Of a DNA stretch of 53,847 nt, positions 7,838-17,800 are shown one piece after another. The notes under the pieces were generated by a model that was not told the origin of the DNA, did no database searches, and was given only the letters and a program-made list of their open reading frames with translations. Source of the DNA: an archaeon (lineage in GTDB: Archaea > Micrarchaeota > Micrarchaeia > Anstonellales > Anstonellaceae); the NCBI GenBank assembly GCA_020056635.1, contig JAGVHI010000022.1, positions 1 through 53,847 of the forward strand, read 5' to 3'. Numbering within the stretch: the first letter of the stretch is position 1; each line of letters opens with the position of its first letter. The position numbers and the translations under genes were made by a program.

Positions 7838-8461
7838 ATGCAGACGACTCATTTTGCAGGGGTGGCAATCACGCACCTTGGGCATGCGTCAGTGATGCTT
7901 GAGCAGGCGGGCTTTCTTATTCATATAGACCCGTTCGTGCTCCCGCGCGAGATGAGGAAGCCGAACCTTGTGCTGCACACGCACAAGCACTTCGACCACT
8001 GCGCAAACGTCGAGAAGCATGAGAGGATGGGCGTGCCCATAGTCGGGTGCGGGTGCGAGCACCCGTGCAGGAGCATCCATCCTGGGGAAAAGATTGCCGC
8101 AGGGCCTGCAGTAATCATAGAAGCAGTGAAAGCGTACAATATCGGCAAGCCATACCATGATTCGGAGCTTGGTTGCGGCTTTATCGTTTCATTGGGGAGG
8201 ACAAGGATATACCATGCAGGGGACACGGATTACATTCCTGAAATGAAAAATTACAAATGCGATGTTGCGCTGCTCCCCATAGGCGGCAAATACACTATGA
8301 ACATTGAGGAGGCGGTAAAAGCCGCGCTTGATATCAAGCCAAAGCTAGTTATCCCGATACACTATAACTACCTTGATGACACGAAAGCAGATGCAAAAAT
8401 CTACAAGGACGCTGTGGAAAAGCAGTCGAACGGCGCGATTGAAGTGAGAGTACTTGCTTAG
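7838..8461 (+). CDS. MBL-fold metal-dependent hydrolase (UPF0173-like)
   Basis: The product is a metallo-beta-lactamase fold protein of the small archaeal/bacterial hydrolase group related to UPF0173 and the UlaG/RomA branch. It shows ITHLGHASVMLE at the N-terminus, HTHKHFDHC as the metal-binding HxHxDH-type motif, HAGDTDYIPE with the bridging aspartate, and VIPIHYNY with the last His ligand. The set of zinc ligands looks complete, so it is probably active, but the substrate is unknown. The ATG at 7838 was chosen because a TATA element lies 27 nt upstream and would be inside the longer frame. It is followed 37 nt later by NAD kinase, apparently in the same transcript. Confidence 0.88.
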   Translation: MQTTHFAGVAITHLGHASVMLEQAGFLIHIDPFVLPREMRKPNLVLHTHKHFDHCANVEKHERMGVPIVGCGCEHPCRSIHPGEKIAAGPAVIIEAVKAYNIGKPYHDSELGCGFIVSLGRTRIYHAGDTDYIPEMKNYKCDVALLPIGGKYTMNIEEAVKAALDIKPKLVIPIHYNYLDDTKADAKIYKDAVEKQSNGAIEVRVLA

Positions 8462-8498
8462 GGGCAAAGGGCCCGCCTTGAGATTGGGTGTGTTGCAA

Positions 8499-9212
8499 AT
8501 GAAACCCGTAAAGTCCGCAGTGGTGGTCGCAAACCCGAGCAAGAAGAATGCGATTGAAACCAGGAAGCAGGTTCTCGAATTTTTGGGTGAGAAGGGAGTG
8601 CGGATTAGCGGGAGGAGCGCGGATTTGTTCATCGCAATAGGCGGGGACGGGACCGTGCTGTTCAACAAGGGGCATTTTGACAAGCCCATTTTTGCAATCG
8701 GGAGCGAAAGTAGCTTCATCTGCCAGGCGCAGCACCATGATTGGAAGGAGAAGCTTGGGAAGATATTGGGCGGGTTCCAAACAGAGGAAAGGGCGATGCT
8801 TTCCTCAGAGCTGGACGGGAAAAAGCTGCCGGACGCGCTAAACGAGGTGTGCGTGCGCAACAAGGAGCACAGGATACTTGCAATGCACCTCAAGGTGGAC
8901 AAAAAGGACTATGCGTTTAGGGCGGACGGGGTGCTCTTTTCCACTGCAACCGGCTCCACCGCGTATTCCTATTCGTGCGGCGGGGAGGAGATGGGGCAGA
9001 CTGACACGCGCTGCCAGATTGTTGCGATTGCGCCTTACAGGAGGTCGTTTGAGCCCATGATTGTGCCGCAGGGCGCAATCTCGACGCTTATTGTGGAATC
9101 GGAGTGCGATGCGGACGTGGTGATAGACGGGCAGCATGTGTTCCCGCTTGAGCGCAGCGCTGTTGTGAAAGTTTATGCATCGGGGAAGAAGGCAAAATTC
9201 GCTCTGGTTTAG
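8499..9212 (+). CDS. nadK: NAD kinase
   Basis: This enzyme phosphorylates NAD to NADP using ATP or polyphosphate. The diagnostic GGDGTVL motif lies in LFIAIGGDGTVLFNK near residue 45. A second family block, DGVLFSTATGSTAYSYSCGG, follows at about 145-165, with IVAIAPYRRSFEPMIVP further on and DGQHVFPL near the end. About 237 residues from ATG 8499 is compact compared with bacterial NadK. The start was chosen because GGTG lies 8 nt upstream; a longer frame from 8454 would overlap the MBL gene. It converges on the lipoprotein gene at 9269. Confidence 0.92.
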   Translation: MKPVKSAVVVANPSKKNAIETRKQVLEFLGEKGVRISGRSADLFIAIGGDGTVLFNKGHFDKPIFAIGSESSFICQAQHHDWKEKLGKILGGFQTEERAMLSSELDGKKLPDALNEVCVRNKEHRILAMHLKVDKKDYAFRADGVLFSTATGSTAYSYSCGGEEMGQTDTRCQIVAIAPYRRSFEPMIVPQGAISTLIVESECDADVVIDGQHVFPLERSAVVKVYASGKKAKFALV

Positions 9213-9268
9213 CGAAGGGATGCATAGCTTTGGCGGCTAAGGGATTTGCGATGTATTTTTCTTTCCCC

Positions 9269-11533
9269 TTACGGCCCGCCCTGCGAAACGTAGTACGGGT
9301 TGTTGATTTCCCGCCCTGCGCAGTCATAGCTGTCGCAGCCGCGCAATGCATCATAGTAGCCCAATACAGATTGCGCGTAGCTTCCGTCCTTGCACTCGAT
9401 TATGTACTCGATGAAATTGTCGTACTGGCTGCCGTCCGCAGGGCAGATGTGCCCGTTTGAATCAAACTCGCTAAACCAGGTGAGGTACTGGTCCCCGTGG
9501 TACGCAAGAAGCCCGAGGAATATTGCAACATATGCATCTTGGTCATCATCGCCAGATAGGCCAAGCTCGGAATAGTGAGTTGATACGAACTCTTCAGCAT
9601 CGTGTATGTACTCGCTTAATTTCACAGAGCCGCAGCAGGCTGAGTCGCCAGGCGAGAGCGGGCTGTACTGGGTTCCGCCGCACAATTTTATCGCATCAGG
9701 CAGGCTGCCTGGGGGATACGAGCTCCCGTTTTTCTCAATGCATTGGAGCAGCCCGTATGCGCACGGCTTGCAGTCTGCGCCAGTGCCAGTTGGCGAGCAT
9801 TCCCCTGTGCCGTCAATTTTCCACGGAGTGGTGTCGATTGGCTGGCCAGTTGAGGGGCAGGTCGGGCTTGGGCCGAATATCTGCTCAAGTGTCTGAGGCG
9901 GGTCATTGCACCCCGAGTTCCCCATCCTAGTCCAGCTGATTGCGCACGGGTCAAGCGCGCTTTCCTGCAATGCCACTGCGCGAAGCAGGAACGGGTCGGT
10001 GTCGGCAATCTCAGCGTTCAAGTCGATTTGCGGGAACCGGGTGCAGTTCTCCTCAGGGATGCTTGCGTGCGAGGTGACCCAATCCCCGGGCGGCTCCTCA
10101 TCGTAGCTTATGCAGGACGGGCAGCGGAAAGAGATGTTGTAGTAGCCAGTCATTTCGGATGGAAGCTCGTATTCCTCCCCGTACTCAAACACCCGCCGAG
10201 TGGTTGCCCAGCCCTGCGCAAACGAGCAGAATGCAGAGGTGCCGTTTGTTGAATAGACAATTGGGATAACGTTCCCTGCATTGAAAATGTCTGCGCAGGT
10301 TGAGAACCATGCAGCTGCCTGCGGCTGCTTGAACTTGAAATCCGAGTCCGCAAGCCCGAAATTGCAGTCGCCGGCGTTGCATGGGAGGATGTCCCTTGCG
10401 TCCGCAAGCTGGTAGGGCGCAACCCCGATAATTCCGGAATCCACCATTGCCTGCTGGTTTGTGTGCAGCTGCAGGTAGCCGCGCGCAATATCGCTGTTTG
10501 TCCAATTGCACCCTGCAAGCGCGGTCGGGCCGGGGGACATGCCAACATACATCCAGAGCACAGGCTTCCCGTAGTTCCTAAGTATGGTTTCTTTTGCATA
10601 TGAGAGGCGCTTTCCAATCAGCACGTCTATGTCGCAGCTGTCCGCATCCTCGTTTAGTATGAAACCCTGCCCGATTGCATCTATCAGCGTGGATGGATTT
10701 TGCCCGCGGGATGAGATTTCTTCATAAACTGCCGCAATGTCCGAGTCGTTCATGTCGCGCGCTGCAAGCACTGTAAGGCAGTTTGGGCATTCGTCCTTGG
10801 ATGCGTTGAGCTGGGAAACCACTGCATCCACTACGGCTGGATTGCTCCCGTTGAAGTTCGCCTCAGTGGTGATGAATACTGGCCCGACGCCCTTAAGCGC
10901 GTGCGCAATTTCCCTGGATGCCGTTTCGTTTATGTTCGAGCCGTTGGTGTAGTATATGTATAGGGGCATCACATCCTTGTGCAGCAGGCAGCCTGCCTGC
11001 TTCTCGCTTGGGGCGTAGGGCGCATGAAGCTCGTTTCCCAGCATCCAGCGCACCGCCATCTTGAGCTGGGACGAGCAGAGCGCGTTTGCGCCCCCTGTGA
11101 AATTGGCGCCTGAATCGTTTGTGAGCGTTGCCCCGGAGTATTCAAAGAACGTCTGCCCCTGGCCCACCATGAAAAAGCGCGAGATGTTCGTGCCGTTCCA
11201 CCCGTTGAAATTTGAGTAGTTGCACTTGTAGAAGCCGCATTTGCCCTTCGCAAGCGAGCGGTCAAGCCAGCTGTCCGGGATGAGCCACCGGTCCATCCAC
11301 CTTGGCATCGGGATGCCAAGCACGCTTGAGCGGTTATCGCAGTACATGCACGTGCATGGGTTGATTTGGTCTGCCGGGAGGCATGGGTTCTGCGAGAGCG
11401 TGTCAAGCAGGTTCTCGGTCATGTTTGACTTTATATAGCTGACTCCAGGGAATTGGGTGCGGAAAGTGCAGCCTGAAAGAAATAGTAATGATAGTAGGGC
11501 TAGCGCGCCTAAAAGGACCCCCCTCGTTCGCAT
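9269..11533 (-). CDS. Secreted lipoprotein with TIM-barrel-like region and lytic-transglycosylase-like (SLT) domain
   Basis: The 754-residue protein begins with a lipoprotein signal peptide (LLFLSGC lipobox, residues about 16-22) and many Asn-x-Ser/Thr sites, so it is extracytoplasmic and probably glycosylated. Residues about 170-430 contain VGPVFITTEANF, KPVLWMYVGMSPG and GIIGVAPYQLADARD, suggestive of a glycosidase-like TIM barrel. From about residue 520, PFLLRAVALQESALDPCAIS followed by CAYGLLQC resembles the catalytic-Glu and GLxQ blocks of SLT/lysozyme-like transglycosylases, with a 60-residue Cys-rich insertion between them. Such domains (VirB1) accompany type IV secretion systems. This fits the neighbouring membrane genes but is odd for an archaeon without murein. 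The start is about 27 nt from a TATA element. It is the last of three minus-strand genes. Confidence 0.8.
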   Translation of the reverse strand: MRTRGVLLGALALLSLLFLSGCTFRTQFPGVSYIKSNMTENLLDTLSQNPCLPADQINPCTCMYCDNRSSVLGIPMPRWMDRWLIPDSWLDRSLAKGKCGFYKCNYSNFNGWNGTNISRFFMVGQGQTFFEYSGATLTNDSGANFTGGANALCSSQLKMAVRWMLGNELHAPYAPSEKQAGCLLHKDVMPLYIYYTNGSNINETASREIAHALKGVGPVFITTEANFNGSNPAVVDAVVSQLNASKDECPNCLTVLAARDMNDSDIAAVYEEISSRGQNPSTLIDAIGQGFILNEDADSCDIDVLIGKRLSYAKETILRNYGKPVLWMYVGMSPGPTALAGCNWTNSDIARGYLQLHTNQQAMVDSGIIGVAPYQLADARDILPCNAGDCNFGLADSDFKFKQPQAAAWFSTCADIFNAGNVIPIVYSTNGTSAFCSFAQGWATTRRVFEYGEEYELPSEMTGYYNISFRCPSCISYDEEPPGDWVTSHASIPEENCTRFPQIDLNAEIADTDPFLLRAVALQESALDPCAISWTRMGNSGCNDPPQTLEQIFGPSPTCPSTGQPIDTTPWKIDGTGECSPTGTGADCKPCAYGLLQCIEKNGSSYPPGSLPDAIKLCGGTQYSPLSPGDSACCGSVKLSEYIHDAEEFVSTHYSELGLSGDDDQDAYVAIFLGLLAYHGDQYLTWFSEFDSNGHICPADGSQYDNFIEYIIECKDGSYAQSVLGYYDALRGCDSYDCAGREINNPYYVSQGGP

Positions 11534-11554
11534 GGATTTGCTATTCTCGTGCGC

Positions 11555-11565
11555 ATTAAAATAAG
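11555..11565 (-). promoter_or_regulatory. TATA-like element for the SLT lipoprotein gene
   Basis: CTTATTTTAAT on the minus strand is centred 27 nt upstream of the ATG at 11533, which fits a leaderless transcript. The gene can therefore be expressed separately from the 2341-residue protein upstream. Confidence 0.5.
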
Positions 11566-11590
11566 CTTTGCCCAGCAGCCGGCGAGTAGT

Positions 11591-11764
11591 TCAGTAATCT
11601 TCTATTACCCTAAAAGCCATGGTTGCGCCAGCGCCTGCCGCAAATATGCCGAACTTGAATCCCTCACCTACCCCTGGCATCATGTCAAGCGGGGTGTGGG
11701 ACGCAAACGTGCTTATCCCTGCAACAAGCGTGACCACGGTGAGTGCGTTTGAGGCTGCGGACAT
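11591..11764 (-). CDS. Small membrane protein, two predicted spans
   Basis: This 57-residue protein has two hydrophobic stretches, ALTVVTLVAGISTF and FKFGIFAAGAGATMAF, separated by a short loop with HTPLDMMPGVGEG, and ends RVIEDY. The longer frame starts at a TTG (11812), but a CTATTTATT element at about 11796-11804 lies inside it and predicts a transcript start near 11773, so ATG 11764 is preferred. It sits between the giant protein gene and the SLT lipoprotein gene on the same strand. Its size and two-span layout recall VirB3- or VirB2-like subunits, but there is no sequence motif to support a name. Confidence 0.65.
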   Translation of the reverse strand: MSAASNALTVVTLVAGISTFASHTPLDMMPGVGEGFKFGIFAAGAGATMAFRVIEDY

Positions 11765-11814
11765 GTGAACCAAATTCCATTTCGATTCTGGAGAATAAAT
11801 AGGTATTGCCAAAG

Positions 11815-14800
11815 CTAGGGTGTTGTTCCTGGCGGCGTATGGGTGCTAGGGCCAGAATACCTGGCAGTCCTGCCAAGCGCAGAGCAGTAGTGCAGCATGT
11901 TGCGCGAGGTGCTGGCTCCGCAGAGCGCACAGGTGTAGGAGTTGAGCCAGGGCTTGCGCTCGTGTGAAGAGACCGAGTGTTCGATCGCATCTGCTTGTGC
12001 CGAGGTAAGAAGCAGCTTGTGAAGGTGAGTCTTGACAAACAATTGCTTCCCCCCTTCGTATAGCCCGCCCTTGAGGCCGCGCTGGTAAATGTAATCGTAG
12101 TTGAAAGCCCACATTCCAAATAGGGGTGACATGGGCCAGCCGAACGCGAGGTTCGAGGGCATGGTTGGGGAGAGGAGTGCTTTTACCACTGCCTTTCCAG
12201 TCTTTGGCACCCAAGTGTCCGGTTCCCACCCCATCATCTTGTCATCCAGTTTGTCCAACCCCAATCCAGCCGGAGCCGACATCTTTGTCCAGTGGTATTG
12301 CTTTGTGCCGAATGCCCTTATTTCTGACCAGCGTATGTGCGAGAGGAACTCGCCAGGCAGGTTGCGCCGCAGTATGTCGCCCCTTGCCATCTCGTCAAAT
12401 GTGTCCCAGCGCGGGTTGCTGCTCATCACAGGGGCGCCCCTGCGGGAGAGGTAGGATGCAAGCGCCGGCTCAAGCGTGCCTCCTGCGAATATTTCCGGCC
12501 TGAAAAGGTCCTGGCGGGAAACTGGCAGCCAGTAGAACATGCCAGGGGGCTGCACCGAGAATGCGGTTTTCCACATGCCCATATACAGGTAGGGCTTCCT
12601 GGTGCGGACACCGTGCGCGCCCTGAATCACGCCGGCGCGCTGGGTTGCGCTGTAGAGGGAGCTCCAGGAGTACCATCTGTCAAACTGGTCCATGGAAGTG
12701 CCGCCATAGAGCTCCTTGTCAAGCTCGTGGCGCATCTGCTTGTAACCCTGCATCGAGCGGGGCAGCCTCAAGTTCCTAAAGTGCATTGCTGCTTCGGGCT
12801 CAAATGCTTTTTCAGAAATCCTCCTTGCGTAATTAAGCTTCTCCCTATGCAGGAAGAAATCGTCTATTTCGCTCATGCCGCCCCCGATTCCGTGGGGGTA
12901 GTCATACAGGAAAGTGAATGGGGTGAGCAGCCTGCCGCCCATGTTCGGGTCCATGAGCAGCCTAAACCTGCCAAACTCGTCGCGCACCCAGTATTTGAAA
13001 TAATCCTTGACATTGTGGATATGAGGGAGCCTGAGCCTCTGGTAGTTGTCGAACCCCTTGAAAGGCGAGAGCAGCGAGCGCAGTCCTTCCCAATACCTGG
13101 GCTTGGAGAGCCTGCCCCCCGCCTCCAGGTCAGAATCCGCAGTGACCGGGTATTGTGAGAAGAAAGAGAGCGCTGTGCGCACGTGTGTGATGAACCCCAT
13201 CTGAATCCAGTAGGAGGGCTTCACCCCCCAGACGTTTGCCCAGTCAGAAGACATCAGCCTGGAGCCAAACGGTATGTTTGGGGGCTCGTAAACCAATTGG
13301 GTGGATTGATAGCCCACTTGGGTGGAAGGCGAAACGAAACCTGAGTGGCTGCGCCTCCAGTCCCTCATGGCTGACATGTCGTTCCAGTAGTAGAACACAT
13401 CGTATAGTGCCTGCATGTCGTATGCTGCCGCATCAACCTTTGCTGAGCGGGTGCTGCGGTACAGCTTGTTCATCTCCCTTTCCTGCTGCGTAAGAAGCGG
13501 CATGTACTCGCGCATGGAATTGCGCCTTGAAATCGCGTCTGCTGCGTCGTTTATCAGCTTGTCTACATCCCCTATTTTCAATGAGCTTAGTTTCTGCCTG
13601 CTTGGAGGCATCTTCTCCAGAAGTTCGTTATAAGCAGAAAGCGTTTTGTTCAGCCGGTCCGCGTCTGCAAGAAGCACACTGCGCCTGACTGCGCTCAGTG
13701 CTGGAAGCGAAAGCTCGCCATTTACCCTTGAGAGTTCGCTTTCTGCATCCTTAATCTTGCCAGCCAGATGCTCCTTTCCACCCAGGAATGCAAGCTTGCG
13801 TGCGGAGGTTGAAACCTCATTCACTACGTCGGTCCATTTCCCCATCTTGCCCTGCACCATGCGCAGGTCCTGGAGCTCCTGCGAAACTATTGCGTTCTCA
13901 TTGTCCATGAGGAATGCGCGGTTGCGGAACTCCCATAGGGCCTGCCTTGCAAGCGCCTGCGAGGAGTACCAGTTCTGGAGCCTCTCCATTGAGGGGGCAG
14001 AGCCGCGGGTCACGAGGCGCTCAAGGTAGCCGTGGAACACCTTGAATGAGTTCGGGTAGGCGTAGCGCGCCTCCCTGGGGAGCGGGATTCCCTCGCGGTC
14101 CCGCATCTTCGCCTCGATGTCAGCAACATAGCCTGCAGGGCCGAATTGGTAGGTCTTTGGCTTGCCGCGAAGCGGGAATGCCCGCCGCTGCCCGTCGGCA
14201 ACCGCGTCCTCGTCTATGAGGCGCAGGCGCAGGTTGTCGCGCGCCACGCGCATCATCTGGTCGCGCACAGGCCCGACTGCAATTTCCGCCTCCTGGAACA
14301 TTGCCTGGTAGGTGCGCTTGATTTCCTTGCTGCCGCTCTCATACGGGTTGCCTGGAAGCCAGCCGTGCTTTGCAAATTCAGCCATGTTGGCGTCCTTGTA
14401 CCTGCCGATTATCTCCCCGCGCTCGTTTCGCAGCTCGCCGTTTTGCATCTTGATTGCCCCGCTTTCGATGCCCTTGTTGATTTCGAAGAGCGAGACTTTC
14501 TTTTTCACATCGTAGAATTCGATCATGCGGGATTTGGTTTCGTTGCCCTCCGCGTCGCGCTCCACCGCCCGCCTGTATTTCGGGTTCATGTATTCCTTCA
14601 CTTCGTTCATGCACCAGTCCGCAGGGCTGTAATATACGTTGAGCGTCTTGAACACCGCAAGCTCGCCGTTGCGCTTCTTGCGCACTGTGTATTCTATCCG
14701 CTCGCCAGTGCCCTCCTTCCTCGCAACCACCTTTATCTCATCGCCTGCCTTGCCGTTCCTGTGCAGCTCTGCAATCCCGTCCCGCGCGCCCTTTGTGAGC

Positions 14801-17800
14801 TTTGCCTTGTCCGCATGCTCAAGCTCGCGCGCAATCGTGCCAAGCTCGCTTGAGCTCACCTTGTGTATGAAACGCGCGTACGGGACCATGGTGTCGTTGC
14901 CTGTCCCGAACCAGACCGATTCGAACAAATCGTTGTACCTAAAGCCGCGCTTCATGAGCTCGGAGTACCACTTGGGGTTGCTCTCGACCTTTATTTCGTT
15001 CCCGAATATCCCCTTTTGCGCGTACATCTTGAGCGTTTCGAATATGCCTGAGTTGTAATCGTAAGCCTCATGGAAATCGCGGTGCATGTTCTGCCTGTAT
15101 CCGTCCACTATCCTTGAAATCAGGTATGCCTCGTGGAGCCGCACGTTGTATTCGAACGAGAGCCCGTCCAGCTGCTTGCGCATGCCAGACCGTTTTCCAA
15201 GCTCGAATTTCTGGTCCTGGTACTTGAGTAGTTTATAGTCATCAAGGACCTCGGTTGGGAGCATCCTTGATTCTGCAGTCGAGGATTTGATGTTCCGGAA
15301 CACCCATTCCTCGGTGCCTGCAAAAGTCAGCGCGTCGCGCAGCTGCCCTTTTTGCATTCTTTCGAGTATGTCGCGGTAGTTGGTATGCGCATAATCGTGA
15401 ATGCCGGACACTTCTGCAAGCATCTCGATTGTCTTCACCTGCCCGCTTACCGCTTCGAAGAATTTGCCGGCCCTAAGCTGGAGCAGGGCTGCGGAAGTCG
15501 TGCCTGCCTCCAGCATCTCGATTTCCTTTTGAACTTTTCCGTGCTCGTCATTTTTTATCATCCGCTGGATATTGCGTATAGTGTCATTGGATGAGTGGAT
15601 TTGCCCCTTCCAACCCTTTTCGTAAATTGCGATTGCCCCTTTGCCGACCAGCTTGTTTAGGTCCTCTATGATTCCGTTGCGAAGCAGGAAGCTGCGCTTG
15701 AGCGCGGCATCGTTCGGGGATGCGCGCAATGCAAGCGAATCATTGGTTGCATCCGCCTGGAGCCTTGCTATAAGCGCCCTGTAGCCCTTAACGTCTGAAG
15801 GCAGCGGGCCCGTTGCCCCTATGCCCAAAAGCCTTTGCGAGAGCGCAACCCCCTTGCTGCGGTGTTCTGGCGAGTCCAGTTTTTCAGCTATTTGGCCGAG
15901 CAGGAAAGTGTCAAGAGCCGCCCCTCCTTTCAGCAGGGACTTGATTTCTGCAATGCGCGCTTCGTAATCAGCGATGTTGCGAAGCAGGCTGCCTTCCTCA
16001 AGGCTTGCGAGCCTGATGTTTTTGAGGTATGAGAGGTAATCCTCATAGCCCTTTACCACCTTGCCAACTCGGTCCCGCTCAAGCAGCGGGTGGGTGCCCT
16101 CCTGGTTCACGAGCTTTAGGAACCGCACCATTTCCTCTTCCGCAAGGTACTGGGCTGCGCGCACGTTCACCTCGTCAAGCAGGCTCTTTTTGAGGTCCTT
16201 GCCGTTCCAGTAGACCTCGCGCTTGCCCCACATGTCCTTTGCCTTTTCCAATATCTCCTCGCTTGTTTCATTGCCCGAAAGGAGCTTGTAGGGCTTGTTG
16301 CCCTTGGCGTCCTTGATCCCTGCAGGGTCGTCTGCATGCGCTACAAGCGTATCATAGAGCGCGCCAACCAGCATGTCCTGGCCCATGTAGCGGTATGCCT
16401 TGCTCCAGTGCTCACCTGTTGTGCCCCCATTGGTCAGCACCCATTCCCTGTACGCCTTTGCCCCGTTTTCAGCCTTGTTTTTGAACCACTCCGTTTCTTG
16501 GAGAATGGTTTCCATTGTCATGTACGAATGCACCAGCCTGCCATTCGAATCGAATTCCCTGGCAAAAGGCCTGAGGACTTTTTTCATCTCCTCGTTCCCT
16601 GCAACTGTCCCGTACTTGTATTCTTCCCGGTCATTGAAAACTATTGAGAGCGCATAGCGGTGGTTTAGGATGTCCCTCAAATCATTCATGAGGTGCCTGT
16701 GGTTCGCGTCTTTCTTGAAATCTGCAGCAGCAAACGTTCCGCCGCTTGCGGTCTTGAGCCCCGCAGCTTCGGCAGCCCGAAGAAGCTCGTTTAGGTGCCC
16801 CTCGTATTGCGCGTATGTCTTTTCCTTCCCAGTTGTGGTGTCCTTTGCCTGCATGAAACGGGATACTGCAAGCAATACATGAGCCTCATTTAGCAGCTCA
16901 GTATCCGGCGTATTTTGTATTGGTGTGAGCTTCTTGACAATGTCATCCACCATTGCCCTGGCCTGTGCGTCGTACGTCTTTGCTATTTTTTGTATTTCAC
17001 GGTCGATTGCCTCCTTCTCGGATGCTGATTTCCCCTTCTTCGATGCCTCTTTTCTATCTATCTTGCTTTGCATTTCTGCAAGGCTTGCATCGATCTGATT
17101 GGTCAGGTCATCAAGATTCCCAATGAGATGCTCTTTGCCTTTGATTTTCTCCCAGTACTTATCCGTAAGTATCGCCTTCACAATCTCGATTCTCGCCCGC
17201 TCGGTCATTTTTTCAGAGAGGTCAAGCCCCTGCTTTGCCCAGGCATCCAGCGGGTCGTGGAAATGCGCCAGCATTATGTTCTCCGCCTTGGCAGCAGGGT
17301 CGAAGAAGAATTTTGACATGGCGCGAGGGCCGATGAACACAAGCGGCGCCATCAGGATTGATTTTATGCCTTTCCCGTTGTGCCAGTATGCCTCGTGCCT
17401 TGAAACCTTCACATTATTGCCAAGGTTGTCCTTTTGCGCAACATAGCGCTCGTAGAGCTTTGTTGATTTCTCCACCAGCCCGAAAGGCTTGCCAATCTTT
17501 TCACTGACCGCATCCGCCCCTGAAATCAGTTCCGCGAACATCGCTTTGCGCGTGTCGCGGCGCAAGGAACGCGCGCCGCCTGAAACAGACAGGAATGAAC
17601 CCCACAAATCCAGTGCAGTACCTACCATTGGGACCCTGCTTAAGTAGAACTCGCGGCCCATTATGTTCCAGTGCTTGTCGTACGCCCATTCCTGCAAACC
17701 ACGGACTTTCCCTGCAAACCAGCTGCTGGGCGCCCCGCCGCCCCTTGCGAGCCTGATTGCATTAGATTCATTCTGCCCGATTGCCAGCTGCTCGTGCAGG

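Noticed and set aside
12337-13158. Long plus-strand frame of 273 codons inside the giant minus-strand gene
   Set aside because: It is antisense to a continuous 2341-codon gene with a signal peptide and promoter. Its translation is Arg/Pro/Val-rich without any domain.
14146-14853. Plus-strand frame of 235 codons opposite the giant gene
   Set aside because: It is a shadow of the coding strand, low-complexity and rich in His/Val/Leu, with no ribosome binding site or promoter.
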